Shown here one piece after another: positions 40,605 to 52,883 of a stretch of 64,000 nucleotides of DNA. The translations under genes and the position numbers were made by a program. The notes beneath the pieces were generated by a model, which did no database searches, was not told the DNA's origin, and was given only the letters and a program-made list of their open reading frames with translations. Source of the stretch: Halichondria panicea. Lineage: Eukaryota > Porifera > Demospongiae > Suberitida > Halichondriidae. The DNA is taken from positions 1,941,501 through 2,005,500 of the forward strand of contig NC_087390.1 of the NCBI RefSeq assembly GCF_963675165.1, read 5' to 3'. Position 1 is the stretch's first letter, and the number at the start of each line of letters is the position of its first letter.

Positions 40605-42078
40605 GGGGGTGGTTACATTGTGATTAAAACAGAGTATTGGATGCGTCTTCATGAATTATGGTTTACCTGCATGGTCAGCAGTGGCTACGTTTTGGATTAT
40701 TAAATAATAATAGCTGCCAACAACAGGATTCTTGGAGAGGATGTAACACATATATACCTGTACGTACATTACTTACCTGAGGCATTTCTTTGTGCCCGTT
40801 CTTGAGCTTTTTTTCAAGTTTAGCAACCATCCGGCGATCATTCTCAAGTTCAAAGTCTTTATTTGCTAGCTCCGTTTCGTGCTGCTCTTTTTCAGCCTCC
40901 ATTTCTTTGGCCGTATCTTCAAGCTTCTGGCGATATTCAGTCAACTCGCTCTGTAAAGTGGTGCTCTTTCGATCTAAATCTTCGAGAAGTGATTGCTTCT
41001 TCGTTTTATCCATTACTGCTTCGTCAAGAATTCTCTCAAGTACGGCAATCCTCTCCAGTTGTTTCTTATTATCAGTGCGTAGAGTAGTCAGTTGTTGATC
41101 CTTTTCCTTGCGTACAGCGTTAGCTTTCATAAGATCGACCGAATATTTGGCAACTTTCTTAACCTCGGTTTCTCTCCACGTCAACTCTTCAAAGAGTGAG
41201 GTTAACTCTGATTCGTCAGCTATTGCTTTCTTCATTAATTCGTTATTCTCGTTAGCAAGCCTTTCGTTATCTTCCATAGCATTAGTGCAATCAACTACTA
41301 CGTCTCCAAGCTGGATTTCGAGCTTTTGTATATCGCACATTAGGGCCTTGTTTTCGGTGTCTAAAAGAGAAGCATGTTTCTTAGCATTTCGTATCAGGTG
41401 ATCTTCTAGGTCTCGTCGCATCAACCATGCATCACAACCGGCGTAGTGATAATCACAATTTACCGTCGTTAAGGAACAGTCGTTGACAAGATGAGAGTTA
41501 AGCTTAAATCTTGGAAACCTTTCGCCACAATCGTTACTGCAATCAACCGGATGCTTTTCACATACACCATAGTGTTGATTACTTAGAATATACTTGGTTC
41601 CGGTGAAATTATTACAAAACTCGCACATGTACGGCTTTTGTGGACATGTTTCCTCGTGATCATCAATTTCACCCCTGGAATGTGAATTATCGCAATAGAG
41701 ACATTTTATCGGTACATATAAGCATCCTTCGAGGCGGTTCTTTGGAGGCTTAGGATCGATATTAAGATGATCATCGTAGTCAGCCAACAGTCCCGTCCAT
41801 TCACAGCCAAACTTCTTATTCGAGCAGTACACCTTCTTCTGAAATAGATCGCGTTTCAATCGTTTGTCCTCGGCTAGAGGTTTTGGAATACCTTTACAAA
41901 GAGGACATTGAGACTTTGGAGTATCCACTATTGGCTTTATACAGAGGTAGCAGAAGCTGTTCCCACAGCAGTGAACAATGAAGGGATCTCGTAGTATGCT
42001 GAGACAAATCGAGCAATCGGATTGAAGCTCTCTAGGAGGTTCCACGAACTCTGCATCGTAACCACTCAGCTCAGCCAT
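39302..42078 (-). CDS. RING / TRAF-type zinc finger protein with C-terminal RRM
   Basis: Exons 42078-40777, 40684-40667, 40528-40382, 40114-40007 and 39694-39302 join in frame to 655 residues. Residues about 22-62 form a RING (CSICLSILRDPFIVHCCGNS, CPLC). TRAF-type zinc fingers follow (CSNKKFGCEWTG, CLYCDNSHSRGEIDDHEETC, CDYHYAGCDAWL). A coiled coil spans about 235-430. An acidic linker follows, then an RRM-like fold near the C-terminus (YKLMIRNTP, DEEILKCFSRFGRIYHM, NTALIYDNMESV). The front half predicts a ubiquitin ligase that oligomerises; the back half predicts RNA binding. There is no MATH domain. The 18-base exon is inferred from splice sites. A further exon-like piece at 39843-39765 has good splice sites but breaks the frame, so it is left out. 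Two separate genes remain possible. Confidence 0.75.
40559..40599. repeat. (GT)n microsatellite
   Basis: About 40 bases of GT repeat in an intron of the RING/RRM gene, followed by a G-run. Confidence 0.9.
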
Positions 42079-42474
42079 TTTCCAGGGGTAATTGGTACCT
42101 GTATATTATATATAATTATATCAACTATATAAATTATTGCATCATTTTTATTTTTTTAGGATTGTGGCCTGGGATAGCTAGTTTAGCTTTAGTTGTGTGT
42201 GTTAGCTATGACAAACAAACCAACTGTACTAGACTAGAATAACTCGTGAATTACTTACACAAGAACAGGACCAGAAGATCAAGAACACCCAAAGTAGGTT
42301 TTGTAACTTTTGCCAGCTAGCTAGCTGCTAGGTCAGCACTTCTTGCAGACACCAGCCCCTCCCACTTCAACAACAACCGACACACCTCAAGAAGAGAGAC
42401 GAGAGAGGAGAGCCACTATTAAAACTTTCACACAACATACAGAGCTAGCTAGAGCCAGAGGAGCCCTGGCATGC
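42079..42474. other. Divergent promoter region
   Basis: About 395 bases between the starts of the RING/RRM gene and the histidine phosphatase. Presumably a bidirectional promoter; no clear motif seen. Confidence 0.4.
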
Positions 42475-44136
42475 ATGATGTCCACTAGCACCAGGAATAG
42501 ATTATTCCTTCTCAGACATGGAGAGGTGAGTCTAGTCATAGATTGAAGAGTTAGAGGGATAGGAAACGGTTTGTATCTCGAGTAACATCCGCGCTACGCT
42601 GCGGTTTAATCGAGGCCATCACAACAATATCTATTTCTACACTCAGTGCATAATAAACTATAAGTAACTGTGCTTAGTCCGTGCAACTCACTTATATTTC
42701 AAGGTCTATACCTATTGTAGTAGTCATAACCAGCACGCTTACACGTTACATGTTCCAATAGCTCTAAAACAGCCTTGGGAACATATAACTTTATTGGAAA
42801 GTCTCTTTTTACTGGGTGTGGTCAGTCATTAGCAAGTACTACACGTGGCTCATGGACTAGGGGTGTTATAAGTTGCTGAAAGAGATGATGTCTCGAGGAA
42901 ACACAGCTTTGGGAGTTACCCGGCAAAAATGTGGTTAATAGCCTCGTTCATAGGGCGTAGCGCGGATAATTTTCGAGGCTCCACTGCAGATTCAATGTAA
43001 AATCATCACGTGCACCACTCCGTTTCCTATCCCTCTAACTCTTCAATCTATGGTCTAGTTAGCTTCCAGAAACACTCTGCACCCGATTGTCATAATTATT
43101 GTGCAAGAGACCATCTATGTCTAGACGTACCTAGCTAGCTATACCGTGTATACTTTGTAGTGCACTGTTTTCTTACAATTGAATGTTTATACCTGCATGT
43201 GATCACAGAGTGAGGCTAACGTTGCCAATCGGATCGTCTCCAGTCCAGAGGAAGGAATTAAATCATGGGGGCTCACTGTTAATGGTAGACAACAAGCAAT
43301 AAAGGTAAGGGGTCTATGCCAAACATTGTTCTAATTATTTACATAGATCACAGATGGTACATTGCTAGCTAGTTAATGGATCTAGATACATGTACATCCG
43401 TAGGTTGAGCTAACTTAAGTTCCGTTCAATGTTGATTTTCTGAAAGCGTAGCTCTTCAATTTACACACAAATTCCCCTCTTTTCCCCCACTTATAGCCAC
43501 ACGCAGATGTTTCTGAGGCTATGATTTTAATGCACCATCTGAATGGGCTCGCAATGAGCTTTCAAAAAATGAGTTATGTCTACTCAAAGACACAAACGTA
43601 TTACTTGTCATGTGCAGTACAGACTCTTTAATTAGCCTACCAGTACTAACATATAAAATTCTTCATTGCAGGCATCTCAAAAGCTTCAAGATACTCTTGA
43701 TTGTGAACAAATTTCTAACTTGATAATAATTTCCTCCGACTTCAAACGTACCAGAGAAACAGCTGAAGTCATTCACCGGTGTCTCGAGCCTCTTGCACCA
43801 GTAAAACTAGAACGCCGACTTAGAGAGAGAAACTTCGGCTCTTTAAATGGCAGCCATTCTTCACACTATGAGAAGGTTTGGGAGCAAGATGCCATGAGTG
43901 CTGAGCATACAAGCTATGGCTGTGAGTCGGTTGCGAGTGTGTTTTCAAGAACATCAGAACTTGTTAGGGAAATTGAAAGCGAAAGCCAAGACAAGATTGT
44001 TTTATTGGTGTCTCATGGCGACACTTGCCAAATCACTCTGACTGGATACAAAGGATTGGCCCCCCACGAACACAGGAAACTACCCCATCTGAACAATTGT
44101 GACATTGTTGAATTGACTCGTGTAGCTAATTTATAA
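42475..44136 (+). CDS. Histidine phosphatase (PGAM-like), paralogue A
   Basis: Exons 42475-42525, 43209-43304 and 43672-44136; 202 residues if the second of two adjacent ATGs (42478) is used. It starts MSTSTRNRLFLLRHGE, with the catalytic RHGE directly at the N-terminus. Exon 3 has SSDFKRTRETAEVI, the acid-donor region LRERNFGSLNG and the second catalytic histidine in LLVSHGD. This is a branch-1 histidine phosphatase: a phosphohistidine intermediate on His14 or so. The substrate (sugar phosphate, nucleotide or protein) cannot be told. All key residues are present. Convergent with two related minus-strand genes, 99 bases between stops. Confidence 0.9.
42536..43053. mobile_element. Non-autonomous DNA element in phosphatase intron 1
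   Basis: 518-bp element with inverted ends of about 38 bases (TCATAGATTGAAGAGTTAGA at the left, its near complement ending CTTCAATCTATGG at the right), flanked by TCTAG at 42531-42535 and 43054-43058. A second inner pair (GCGCTACGCTGCGG against GCGTAGCGCGG) is near the ends. No frame inside. Confidence 0.8.
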
Positions 44137-44235
44137 CAGTGTTTGAAATTATTCCACTCATAATAATACGGAAATCTTGCACAACCATTATTGACAATAA
44201 ATATTATAAGCCATGTTAAAAATGAATATTTGAGT

Positions 44236-45159
44236 TCACACAAATATAAATTCCCTAATGTCACAGTTTCTAAAGTTCTTTAAGTGATCGTATCTCTCAT
44301 TAGGGGGAACTCCATTGCATATAGCCCAAAGTACTTGCAACGGGTCTCCATGGGAAACAAGCACGACAATCTTATCAGTGTACTCTTCTTCGATTGTCTT
44401 CAACACTCGGGTCACCCGGACAACCATCTCTGAGACTGTTTCGCACCCGGAAACGCTTTGCGTAGGATTGATTCGATCTTGCTCCAATAGAACAGAGTAA
44501 GCTTCTTGCCATGGTCGGAGGTGAAACTCTCCAAGCCCTCTTTCTCGAAGTAAAATATCAGTTCGAAGAGGGGCCTTAACTTTGAAGTGGCTGTGAATGA
44601 ATTGAGCAGTTTCAAATGTTCTTTTAAAGTCTGAAGTGATCACAACAATCTTCTCTGTCAGGTCGTCAGTGCTACCAGAGTCAGTTAAAATGGCTTCAAG
44701 TTTCTTACCAGCCTGGAGGGGGAGGGAGGGGAAGAAGGAACGTGTGATAGAGGCAATCACCAATCGACAAATGAGAACATAGTATTGGCAAAGTCGCTAT
44801 TTGATATAATATTAATTTACTTGCTTAACCTCCATGACCTCTACCTACCTCCTTAGCTTGCTGCTCTCCTTTCTCCACTAGACCAAACGATGGTACTCCG
44901 TCCTTGGGATCTGACACTAGAACCCCCTGTACGTTACTCTCAGCCTGCACAAACCAATAGCAATTATAAATAGCAAAACATAGTCGAGTCAATCATGTGG
45001 TGTTTAATAATAGTGGTATTGCATGTAGCCTAACAGCCAAGTTATTATGCTCTTAATTACCAATCCATGCCTGACTAGAAATATCCTGTTCTTCAAGGTG
45101 CCGGTGGTAGTGCTGTCAGCAGGACCAGGACCAGGGAGAGTACTAGATCTTGTAGCCAT
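44236..45159 (-). CDS. Histidine phosphatase, paralogue B
   Basis: Exons 45159-45061, 44944-44849, 44712-44236; 223 residues, all in phase. The N-terminal extension is Gly/Pro/Thr-rich, then KNRIFLVRHGL: the catalytic RHG is kept but the usual Glu is Leu. Exon 2 (NVQGVLVSDPKDGVPSFGLV) is the same length as in paralogue C. Exon 3 has ITSDFKRTFETAQ, LRERGLGEFHLRPW and VVLVSHGD. It should still be a phosphatase, since both catalytic histidines remain. Tandem with paralogue C, 132 bases downstream of it, on the same strand. Confidence 0.88.
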
Positions 45160-45291
45160 TGTGAAGATACAGTGCGAAGATAAGAATTGTCTTTCCTGCC
45201 CCACCCCTCTACATGCAATCATACATCTACATCTACATCTACACAAATACACATTCCATAAAAATAGGTCTAGCATGCACGCAATGAGCTG

Positions 45292-46345
45292 CTACACAAA
45301 TTTAAATTCTCTAACTTCACAGTTCTTGAAATGTTTTAGATCCTTGAATCTCTCAGTAGAGGAGACTCCATTGCATAATGCCCAGAGCACTTGTAGTGGG
45401 TTACTGTGGGAGATAATCACTACAATCTTATCGGTATACTCTTCCTCGATTGTCTTCAGCGCTCTCATCACCCGGACAACCATCTCAGGTACAGGCTCGC
45501 AACCACGAACTCGTTCGGTAGGGTTGACCCTGTCATTTTCGAGGATAATTGGCAGTGCCTCTTTCCAGGGAGCTCGATTAAACTCTCCAAAGTCTCTTTC
45601 CCGAAGTGCTACATCAGTTTTGATTGGGGTCTTTGGTTTAAAATGACTGTGCATGATTTGAGCAGTCTCTATTGCTCGTTTGAAGTCTGAAGAGACGATC
45701 ACCAACTTCTTTGTGAGCTCCTCAGCTGTAACCGTGTCTGCAGTCAAATTGACTTCAAGGTTTTCAGCAGCCTGAGAGATAAATCATTTTTTACTATTTT
45801 TGAGTAGAGCTATAGCTAATGCCTAGCGCTTTTAGCTCAGACAAATGATTCAGATAAACGAAACATCTCGCATGTACGTATATAGATCTATATACATGTA
45901 CAGTGTGTGCTCCGTGACAGTATGGTACGGTTACCTCCATGGATTCTGTCCTCCCTTTCTCTACTAGACCAAACGATGGCACCCCATCTCTGGGGTCTGA
46001 CACTAGAACCCCTTGCACATTACATTCAGCCTGCAGGGAGAGCTTGCATTGGTCAATGAACATAAATGGCATATCAAGACTTATTAGTTGTCCCGGCAGT
46101 GGAAGACGACGCTGACAGATTAGTCTCGGGCCAGACCTATTAAATATCTTGGGGGCAAAATCAAGTCTCTAGAGCTGGAATTTTCCCCTTCTTCCCTTTG
46201 AGAAAAGGTCTGGCCCCCTCCCTAACTATAACTTACAGATACTAAATAAACTGAGAACATGGATTTCACTCACCAAACCATGCCTCATCAGAAATACCCT
46301 ATTTTTCAAGGGCCAAGCCTCTAGATCTCCAGTAAGTGTGGTCAT
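45292..46345 (-). CDS. Histidine phosphatase, paralogue C (altered active-site motifs)
   Basis: Exons 46345-46274, 46030-45935, 45771-45292; 215 residues. Starts MTTLTGDLEAWPLKNRVFLM followed by RHGL. Exon 3 has VSSDFKRAIETAQ, LRERDFGEFNRAPW and the second histidine in IISHSN where the paralogues have SHGD. Both catalytic histidines and the general-acid region remain, but the Glu of RHGE and the Gly-Asp after the second His are changed, so activity or specificity may differ. Exon structure is identical to paralogue B, showing recent tandem duplication. Confidence 0.87.
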
Positions 46346-46586
46346 TTCACTGCACTGCACTTATATACTAGCTATATGTGGACTATATAATTACTGTATT
46401 ATTACTGTATGAATCATCATCTTTTGAGTGTTTAATAACTGCATCATCATTCTGTTGGCACAATAATTATTATATAATGATATTCATCAGCAATTTGCAC
46501 ACAAGTGATGTGGCTTTGAGGCCATTTAGTTTTAATTGAATGTTTGCACACATAGACTACAGTACATATACAATGTGAAAAGCAGA

Positions 46587-49500
46587 TCAATTAATTAGTG
46601 TCTCATGTTCTACAATTACAAAATCGGTGTCACCAGTCAAACCACTGAGTTCTTTGGGAGTTATTCGTCCAAATCTATGCACAAGCGTTATTCCCCTGTG
46701 GAAGACCATAGCTGCAAACTGAACAACTATGATGAAGCCATATACCACTAAGAAAAGCAATTGAAAAGCTTGCGTATCTAAGCCATAATCGGCGAGGAGT
46801 GGGAATTTAACAATGTACAACACCAAAAGCCACATCATATTGATTAAGAAGAGACCGATTAGAGTGGCATTTCGGAGATTACGAAGTGACCTCTTGAGAT
46901 CTTTCACAGATGTGAGCTGCTCAGAAGTTGGTTTGAGTTGATCAGCAACAAGATTCTTCCAAAAATTCTCTTCTTGGCTATCCAGTTCGCTAGTAGGTTT
47001 CATTTCTATATCCGCTTTCGTTTTGGCCATCTTCTGTTCGACTGTATAAGGAAGCAACAATCGTTACAGTAACACTTTAGACTCAATTATGCATGCATGT
47101 ACACAGACTATACTTTTGTTTGGGTAAACCAGGAAATGTAGTGCCTTCACCAGCCGTTGTAAGTGTGCTGGAAGTACAAAACAGATCACAAAATTAATAA
47201 TGAAGCTACTCCATTTTTTTTATGTACCTCTTTTGGTGATTCCCATTGCTATCAAGTCAACTTCCGTCAACCCTTTCAAATTCTCTACATCGGCATTCTT
47301 ACTGTATCCTTCTTTCTTAAACAAATCAATGTGTTCCTCCATGTTTAACTTTGTCAACCAAGAAGCCACATCTCTCTGCAAGTGTATGGCGCCGGCATAA
47401 TTATACTGTCATGTAGCTATATACTGGCGTAAGAAAAATTTCTTAGGCTTTCACTGACTTACAGGCACATCCACGTGAATAGAAAACGATGGAAGCTTTG
47501 CAGCAGCTTTGAGAATACGAAGTCTGTACCCACGCTTTTCAATTCCTATTGCTTCCAAATCCTACAATAAATGCATCAAAATAGAATAAGCAGCTGATAA
47601 TAGCATACCTCAAGCGTCATTGTTGCAATGTAGTGTAGTGTGGTGTAGCCATGCTCTTCAAATTTCTTGATGTAGTCCTGCATGTGATACGTAATAGAAA
47701 TTATTGCATGAGACCGAGTGTTTTATGAGCCTGCACAAGCATGAGGGCGAGTTGCCTGCATGTATATTGCAAAACACAAGGATTTCTCATGCTATAATTA
47801 TATATCACGACAACCCCTTACCAAATTATGTCTTGAGGCTACGTGACCGTGTAATATAACACAGAAGGGACTGTAAGACTTTTTTACACCCTTACACCCT
47901 TGTTACCTTGACAACGTGATATATAAACTACTTATACACAATGCCTTGTGGGTTACCCTGTTCGTGTACCTCATCACATTCGCATTCTTCCCCACTGAGC
48001 CACTGTTGTGCAGTGTCTTCCATAGCAGCACAAGCCACTAGCATAGGATCGTCTTCGGAATCACCTGTTCAATAAAGAAGCGATTGTAATGTAAGAAACA
48101 AAATTTACAATTCTTACTAGAGCTTAAGAGGTCTATCTCCTCTCGGGGTACTTGGGCAGGGGCATCTGACCGACAGCACCTACTCTGAACGCAACACCAA
48201 AACCACGCCATTTTAAAGTACTTTCCCCATCCGAGCAATCCTTTGTCAATTCCACTGCTGCCTTCCCGAGTGCCCCAGCTTTGAGAGTCCAGATTAGCAG
48301 CCGAGTAGATCAGCAACAGCAAATAGCCCGAGGGCAAGGCCAAGATATACCAAATACAGTGGAAAAGACAGGCAAACTCGGTAGGATGCAAGAGGGCAGC
48401 TGTGAGGAACGTAAATGCAAATAGGCCAAAGTACATGGTACTTATGCTAACTGGGAGCTTAAATTGATGACCGAAAGACATAGTTTCCAAGAAATTTACA
48501 GCTTCTTCGCATTTTGTATAAGCCTTTAGATCTACGACCTGAGAACAATTTGGAGCGTTCAGTTCAGTTAGGTCTGGATGATGAAAGATGGCATTGACAA
48601 TGTGACTAAAAATTCCCGAAATAACAATCACCATCACCATCACAAACAAAAAAGTCAGAATCTTTGCCACTTCTATTTGCGTCTTGGGAGAAGAGTAAAG
48701 GCAAACCACTCCATATAACAGGCTCACAATCACAAGAACAAAAATGACAAGAGAAACCACAACATCAGAAATAGAGAACGCTGACTGAAGGCCTGAGGCA
48801 ATCACCAATATCACCGTGGCGGGGGATATAGCCGTGGAGAACACCATAATAGCTTGAAACAGAATGAACAAAAAAGACACGGTGTCATTAGCACGGATTA
48901 TGGTAAACAGATTAGTGAACAACAAGCTTAGGTTGGCAAGAGTGGATGGAATCCACCTTCTACGCTGGGCATAAAATTGCTCAAATGTTTGCGGGCAATA
49001 GGTTTTGCTTTCGGAGGTAGCACAATATTCGAGTCGCCAGCCTTTCTCAATAAGAAGTGTACACAGCCATCGATCTTCACCCATATCCTTCATTAGAAAC
49101 TCCATCCCATTGGTCGCCACGGTAGAGTACGTTTCAAGAACCCCCTGTAGAGCACTGCAACGAAATACGCTAAAGCAGCCAGGAGAGCAGAGGACACATC
49201 CTAGCAAATGCTCGGCCGGTTTTTGGAACCAATGCCCTATTGCATAATCGAATATTTGGTACCAATACAGAGGCCCCGAGCCCTTAGGGTGTGTACGGGC
49301 ACATACCGCTCCAACACGATGATTAGAGTCGAGCATGTCCAATAGAAGAACAGCTGACTTCGGAGTAAAATCGACATCGGCGTCTGTTGTAAGTATGAAA
49401 GTGTTTTCAAGCGTCATTTTTTGACCAGCGTTAAGTTGATCACACTCGCCAATCCGATGTTTGATGATGTAGTTCATGTACATGACTTGGCTCCACCTCT

Positions 49501-52500
49501 TCTTTGGCTTAACCAGATTCTTATCTTTGAAGTGAATGTGAAAAGGCATGTGTTCTACATCATTTAGCTGGTACCGAAGGCACATTCCGTAGGGTGTTTT
49601 TTTCTTAATCCCTTCGTCTGGTTTCTTCCCAAATGTATCTTCGAGGAGAGCTAGCAATTGAAGACCAAATTGCAGCAACTGAGTTCCGTTCAGAGCGCCA
49701 TCAAAGAAGATGTGCGACTCGTAGGAGTCACAATTAGGTAACTGCTTTGTCTTTTCTCTTTCATATTGTTTTGCTATGCCATTGATTGATGTTAATACTT
49801 GCTTCATCTCGTTAAAATCTTCTCGGTACATTGTCGTACAAATAAATATAGTTCTTGGTTTTCTAGGCACCTCATTTTCTCTCTGGGTGTTTTGTTTTCG
49901 GGCATGCTTTTTGATTTGTCTGTTCAATATCATTTGCTGCTCCAGAAAAATGCCGTCATAGTAAGGAACCAAAAACATATTCGAGTCTATTGAAAGAATG
50001 ACATTTCTTTTTGTACATATATAAAACCCAATTCCTAACACTTGGCCTACCCACAGAAAAAAAAGAGCAGTAGGTCCCCATGGATACACAGCTGCATCTG
50101 CACTGAAGTGTAGAAACAAAGGAAACGAGAAGTATTTGATAATATAATAAGCAATGACTGATATAGGAGTGGAAACAAGCAAGGGAAATGCCATACTATA
50201 TGGTCCAAGAGTCATTGTACATGCCACCCAAGCAAAAATGTAAGCGAAGAGAGTGGTGAAAATCTGAATGATAAAAATTGATAATGTTTGACCACTGAAG
50301 TGAACCGCACCGGAGACACAAGAGCTATTCAGACAAAGGGGATCTATCTGATGAGTAAGCCTGAACACAGTGTACGTCACAAAGGGATACAATAGCAGAC
50401 GGACAAACGAGTTGATGAAGCCTGTAAAGTGCAATGTATATTACACTTCGTATTGTAATTTACACTTGTCACAACGACACAATGGCACAATGAAGCATAT
50501 CACACTGTATGCACACAACACGACACGTGCATTATATTAAAATCTGAGTTCTTTGGAAGAACACATTTACAATGAAAGCACCGCAGGTGCTGATGCCTCG
50601 GTGGAGATGCCAAAACTACATATAACATAAAGCTACTAATAACTGAACTTTATACACATAATGGATGCTGCAATGCAAAACTCAAGGAGTGGGTAATGAT
50701 CGACCATAATTGTTGTTAAAAACGATCGATGCCAGAGTTCAAGTCAAAATTAATGGCTGCCATCAGCAGAGCCTTGAAGCTCTCTTCTCACTCTTGCAGC
50801 TACCAATATAGCTAGCGTTCTAGTGCAGAGCTAACTACTAAGTAGAGTAGCAACACTCGGTAAAGTTTGGCTACGTGCTCTTCTGAAAAGGCTGCAATGG
50901 CATTCCAAGTAAGTAAAACTAGGCATAACTCGAGAACAAAGCATTATTTTGCAAATCTACGAATTAAAATCCAAGTAAACATGACTAGAAGCCTATAGAA
51001 ACTCTTACTTGCATGCACTTGATTCATCCTTGAGCAGCTGTAGCAGTCTACACACACACACACACACACTACCGTATACCTCACTTGCGCATGCGCACCA
51101 AGGCAAAATAATTAGACTATATGCAAGGCATAGATAAGAGATCAAACATTAATTAGCTTACTTGATTTATATCTTGTTGTTTTTACCTCCTCAGAATTAT
51201 TTTTTGCATAGATCAGCGCAATCCAGTCTTGAAACTTGTTCGTCCATACGAAAGATAAAATCAAAAGACAAATTGGGATAGCTACGATTGTTCTTAGCTC
51301 GTACAAATGGCTGCCCACATTCAGATAATGATTGAATGTAAGCCAAATAAACACAGCCATACTCGCTAACTGCAGAAGTAGAGCAGCTGTCTTCACAATC
51401 TTATTGTCGAGAAGCATCTTAAGGCAATGATAGATAACGGTAGGTTTTCTGTCCTTCCTTTTTAAGAGATCAGCATTCACAGGAAAATCGTCAACACCAT
51501 GTTCTTTATCCAGCGGAATGTAGCCTCCTCTTCTACATGACCGTTGGACACATTCGGGCTTCCTATATGTACAGGAACAAGTATCCACATACCGAATATC
51601 GACTAAAATCTGACAGAAGAAGACGCCACCCAGTAAAAGTAGGGAAATATCAGGAGGAAGTTCTGCCATTACCAGAAACACAAACACACTGATCGCTCCA
51701 ACTTCAATCACTGAAGCAATGATACCCTGTAGAAACAAAATGTCAGAGAAGCAGTTAAAATGCATGCCTTGTAAATTCAATGCATACAACGTCATGCACT
51801 ATATACACCTACGGCAATAAAGGACTTGAGTTTTGGCCACGGGAAGTTTTCGGCAGACTTTCCAAGCACTCCAAGAAAAAATGATCGCAAAAGTGTTATG
51901 AAAGTTGGAATGGTCATTACTAGAAGCAATTGCCAGTAGATGCTGATGGCTATATCCTCCACTGTGTCTAAGGGTAGAATGTCTTCTTCATTGTTAGAGT
52001 TTAACTGGGAACTGTTACGAGTAGCCTGTCTCAATTTATCTGTCAAACTAACAAGAGTTAGCTTGCTAAAAATTGTGAATGCCAAAACCAGAACAAAGAA
52101 GAAGAATCCAAAAACAATTTTTATGGCGAGAAAAATCCTTTTTTTTCTTCTGGATTCACTTTTGTCGTCTGCAGTTGGTCGCTCTTTGAGCTTTGGGTAT
52201 CTTTCTTTAGAGTCACTTCCAATGCTCTGTTTATCTTCATCATCATCCCTATATAGAAGTCATTGAAATGTCACATAGATCGATACAAATGAGTCATGTA
52301 GATAACGTATTTTAAACTATCTTTTTGCGTATTTTACGTAACATTAAATTGTTTACTTGATCACCTTTTCGGACACTCTTGGAATAGAATTTTACAATCT
52401 CCCTGGCTTGCCATTGAATAAACATACAATCAGACCTCAACAAGCTGAAAGCTGTGGTTTCACATGCACATGTGACCATGCACTTCTATATATGTAGAAC

Positions 52501-52671
52501 TATGAGTATCACAAACCACTTCCTGCATGAGGTATTTAAGAACTATAATGGTCATGGTAGATTCCATCTTTTCTTGCTAGTATCTATAGTAGATCTATGT
52601 TACTTAGGCAAATCTCCTGTTATCTCACAGTCAGTAATATCCAATGCATGCAGCACTCACTGAATAGACAT
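46587..52671 (-). CDS. CHS: Chitin synthase with two SAM domains
   Basis: Ten exons, 1411 residues: 52671-52661 (11-base start exon, MSIQ), 52248-51813, 51726-51162, 50421-48118, 48064-47970, 47677-47609, 47561-47463, 47375-47228, 47167-47114, 47041-46587. The N-terminus is acidic, followed by many membrane segments. The glycosyltransferase-2 core holds CTTMYRE, the DADVDF nucleotide-binding motif, GEDRW for the catalytic base and QRRRW for the product channel. After the next membrane segments come two SAM domains: residues around TAQQWLSGEE to RILKAAAKLP, and around DVASWLTKLNMEEHIDLF to HLQRLVKALHFLV. The last exon has two more membrane spans. It polymerises UDP-GlcNAc and exports chitin. 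The SAM pair probably drives oligomerisation. The tiny first exon is inferred from phase only. Confidence 0.93.
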
Positions 52672-52883
52672 CCGTAAATTTGAACTCATTCTGCAACTAA
52701 TTTTACAGCCCACCCTCATCTTGACAGAACAAGGCAATTATGGACGTATATAGATCTAGATAGAGGAAAGGGTTTATAGCGGCATGTGTATATATAGCTC
52801 ATGATCTCATCAAGAGTTCATTCATAGGACATAATGTTCGTAACAATTACTTGCTGTCACATGCATGCAATGCTCGAGACTTT

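Noticed and set aside
40790-41401. Plus-strand serine-rich frames
   Set aside because: Antisense shadows of the coiled-coil region of the RING/RRM gene.
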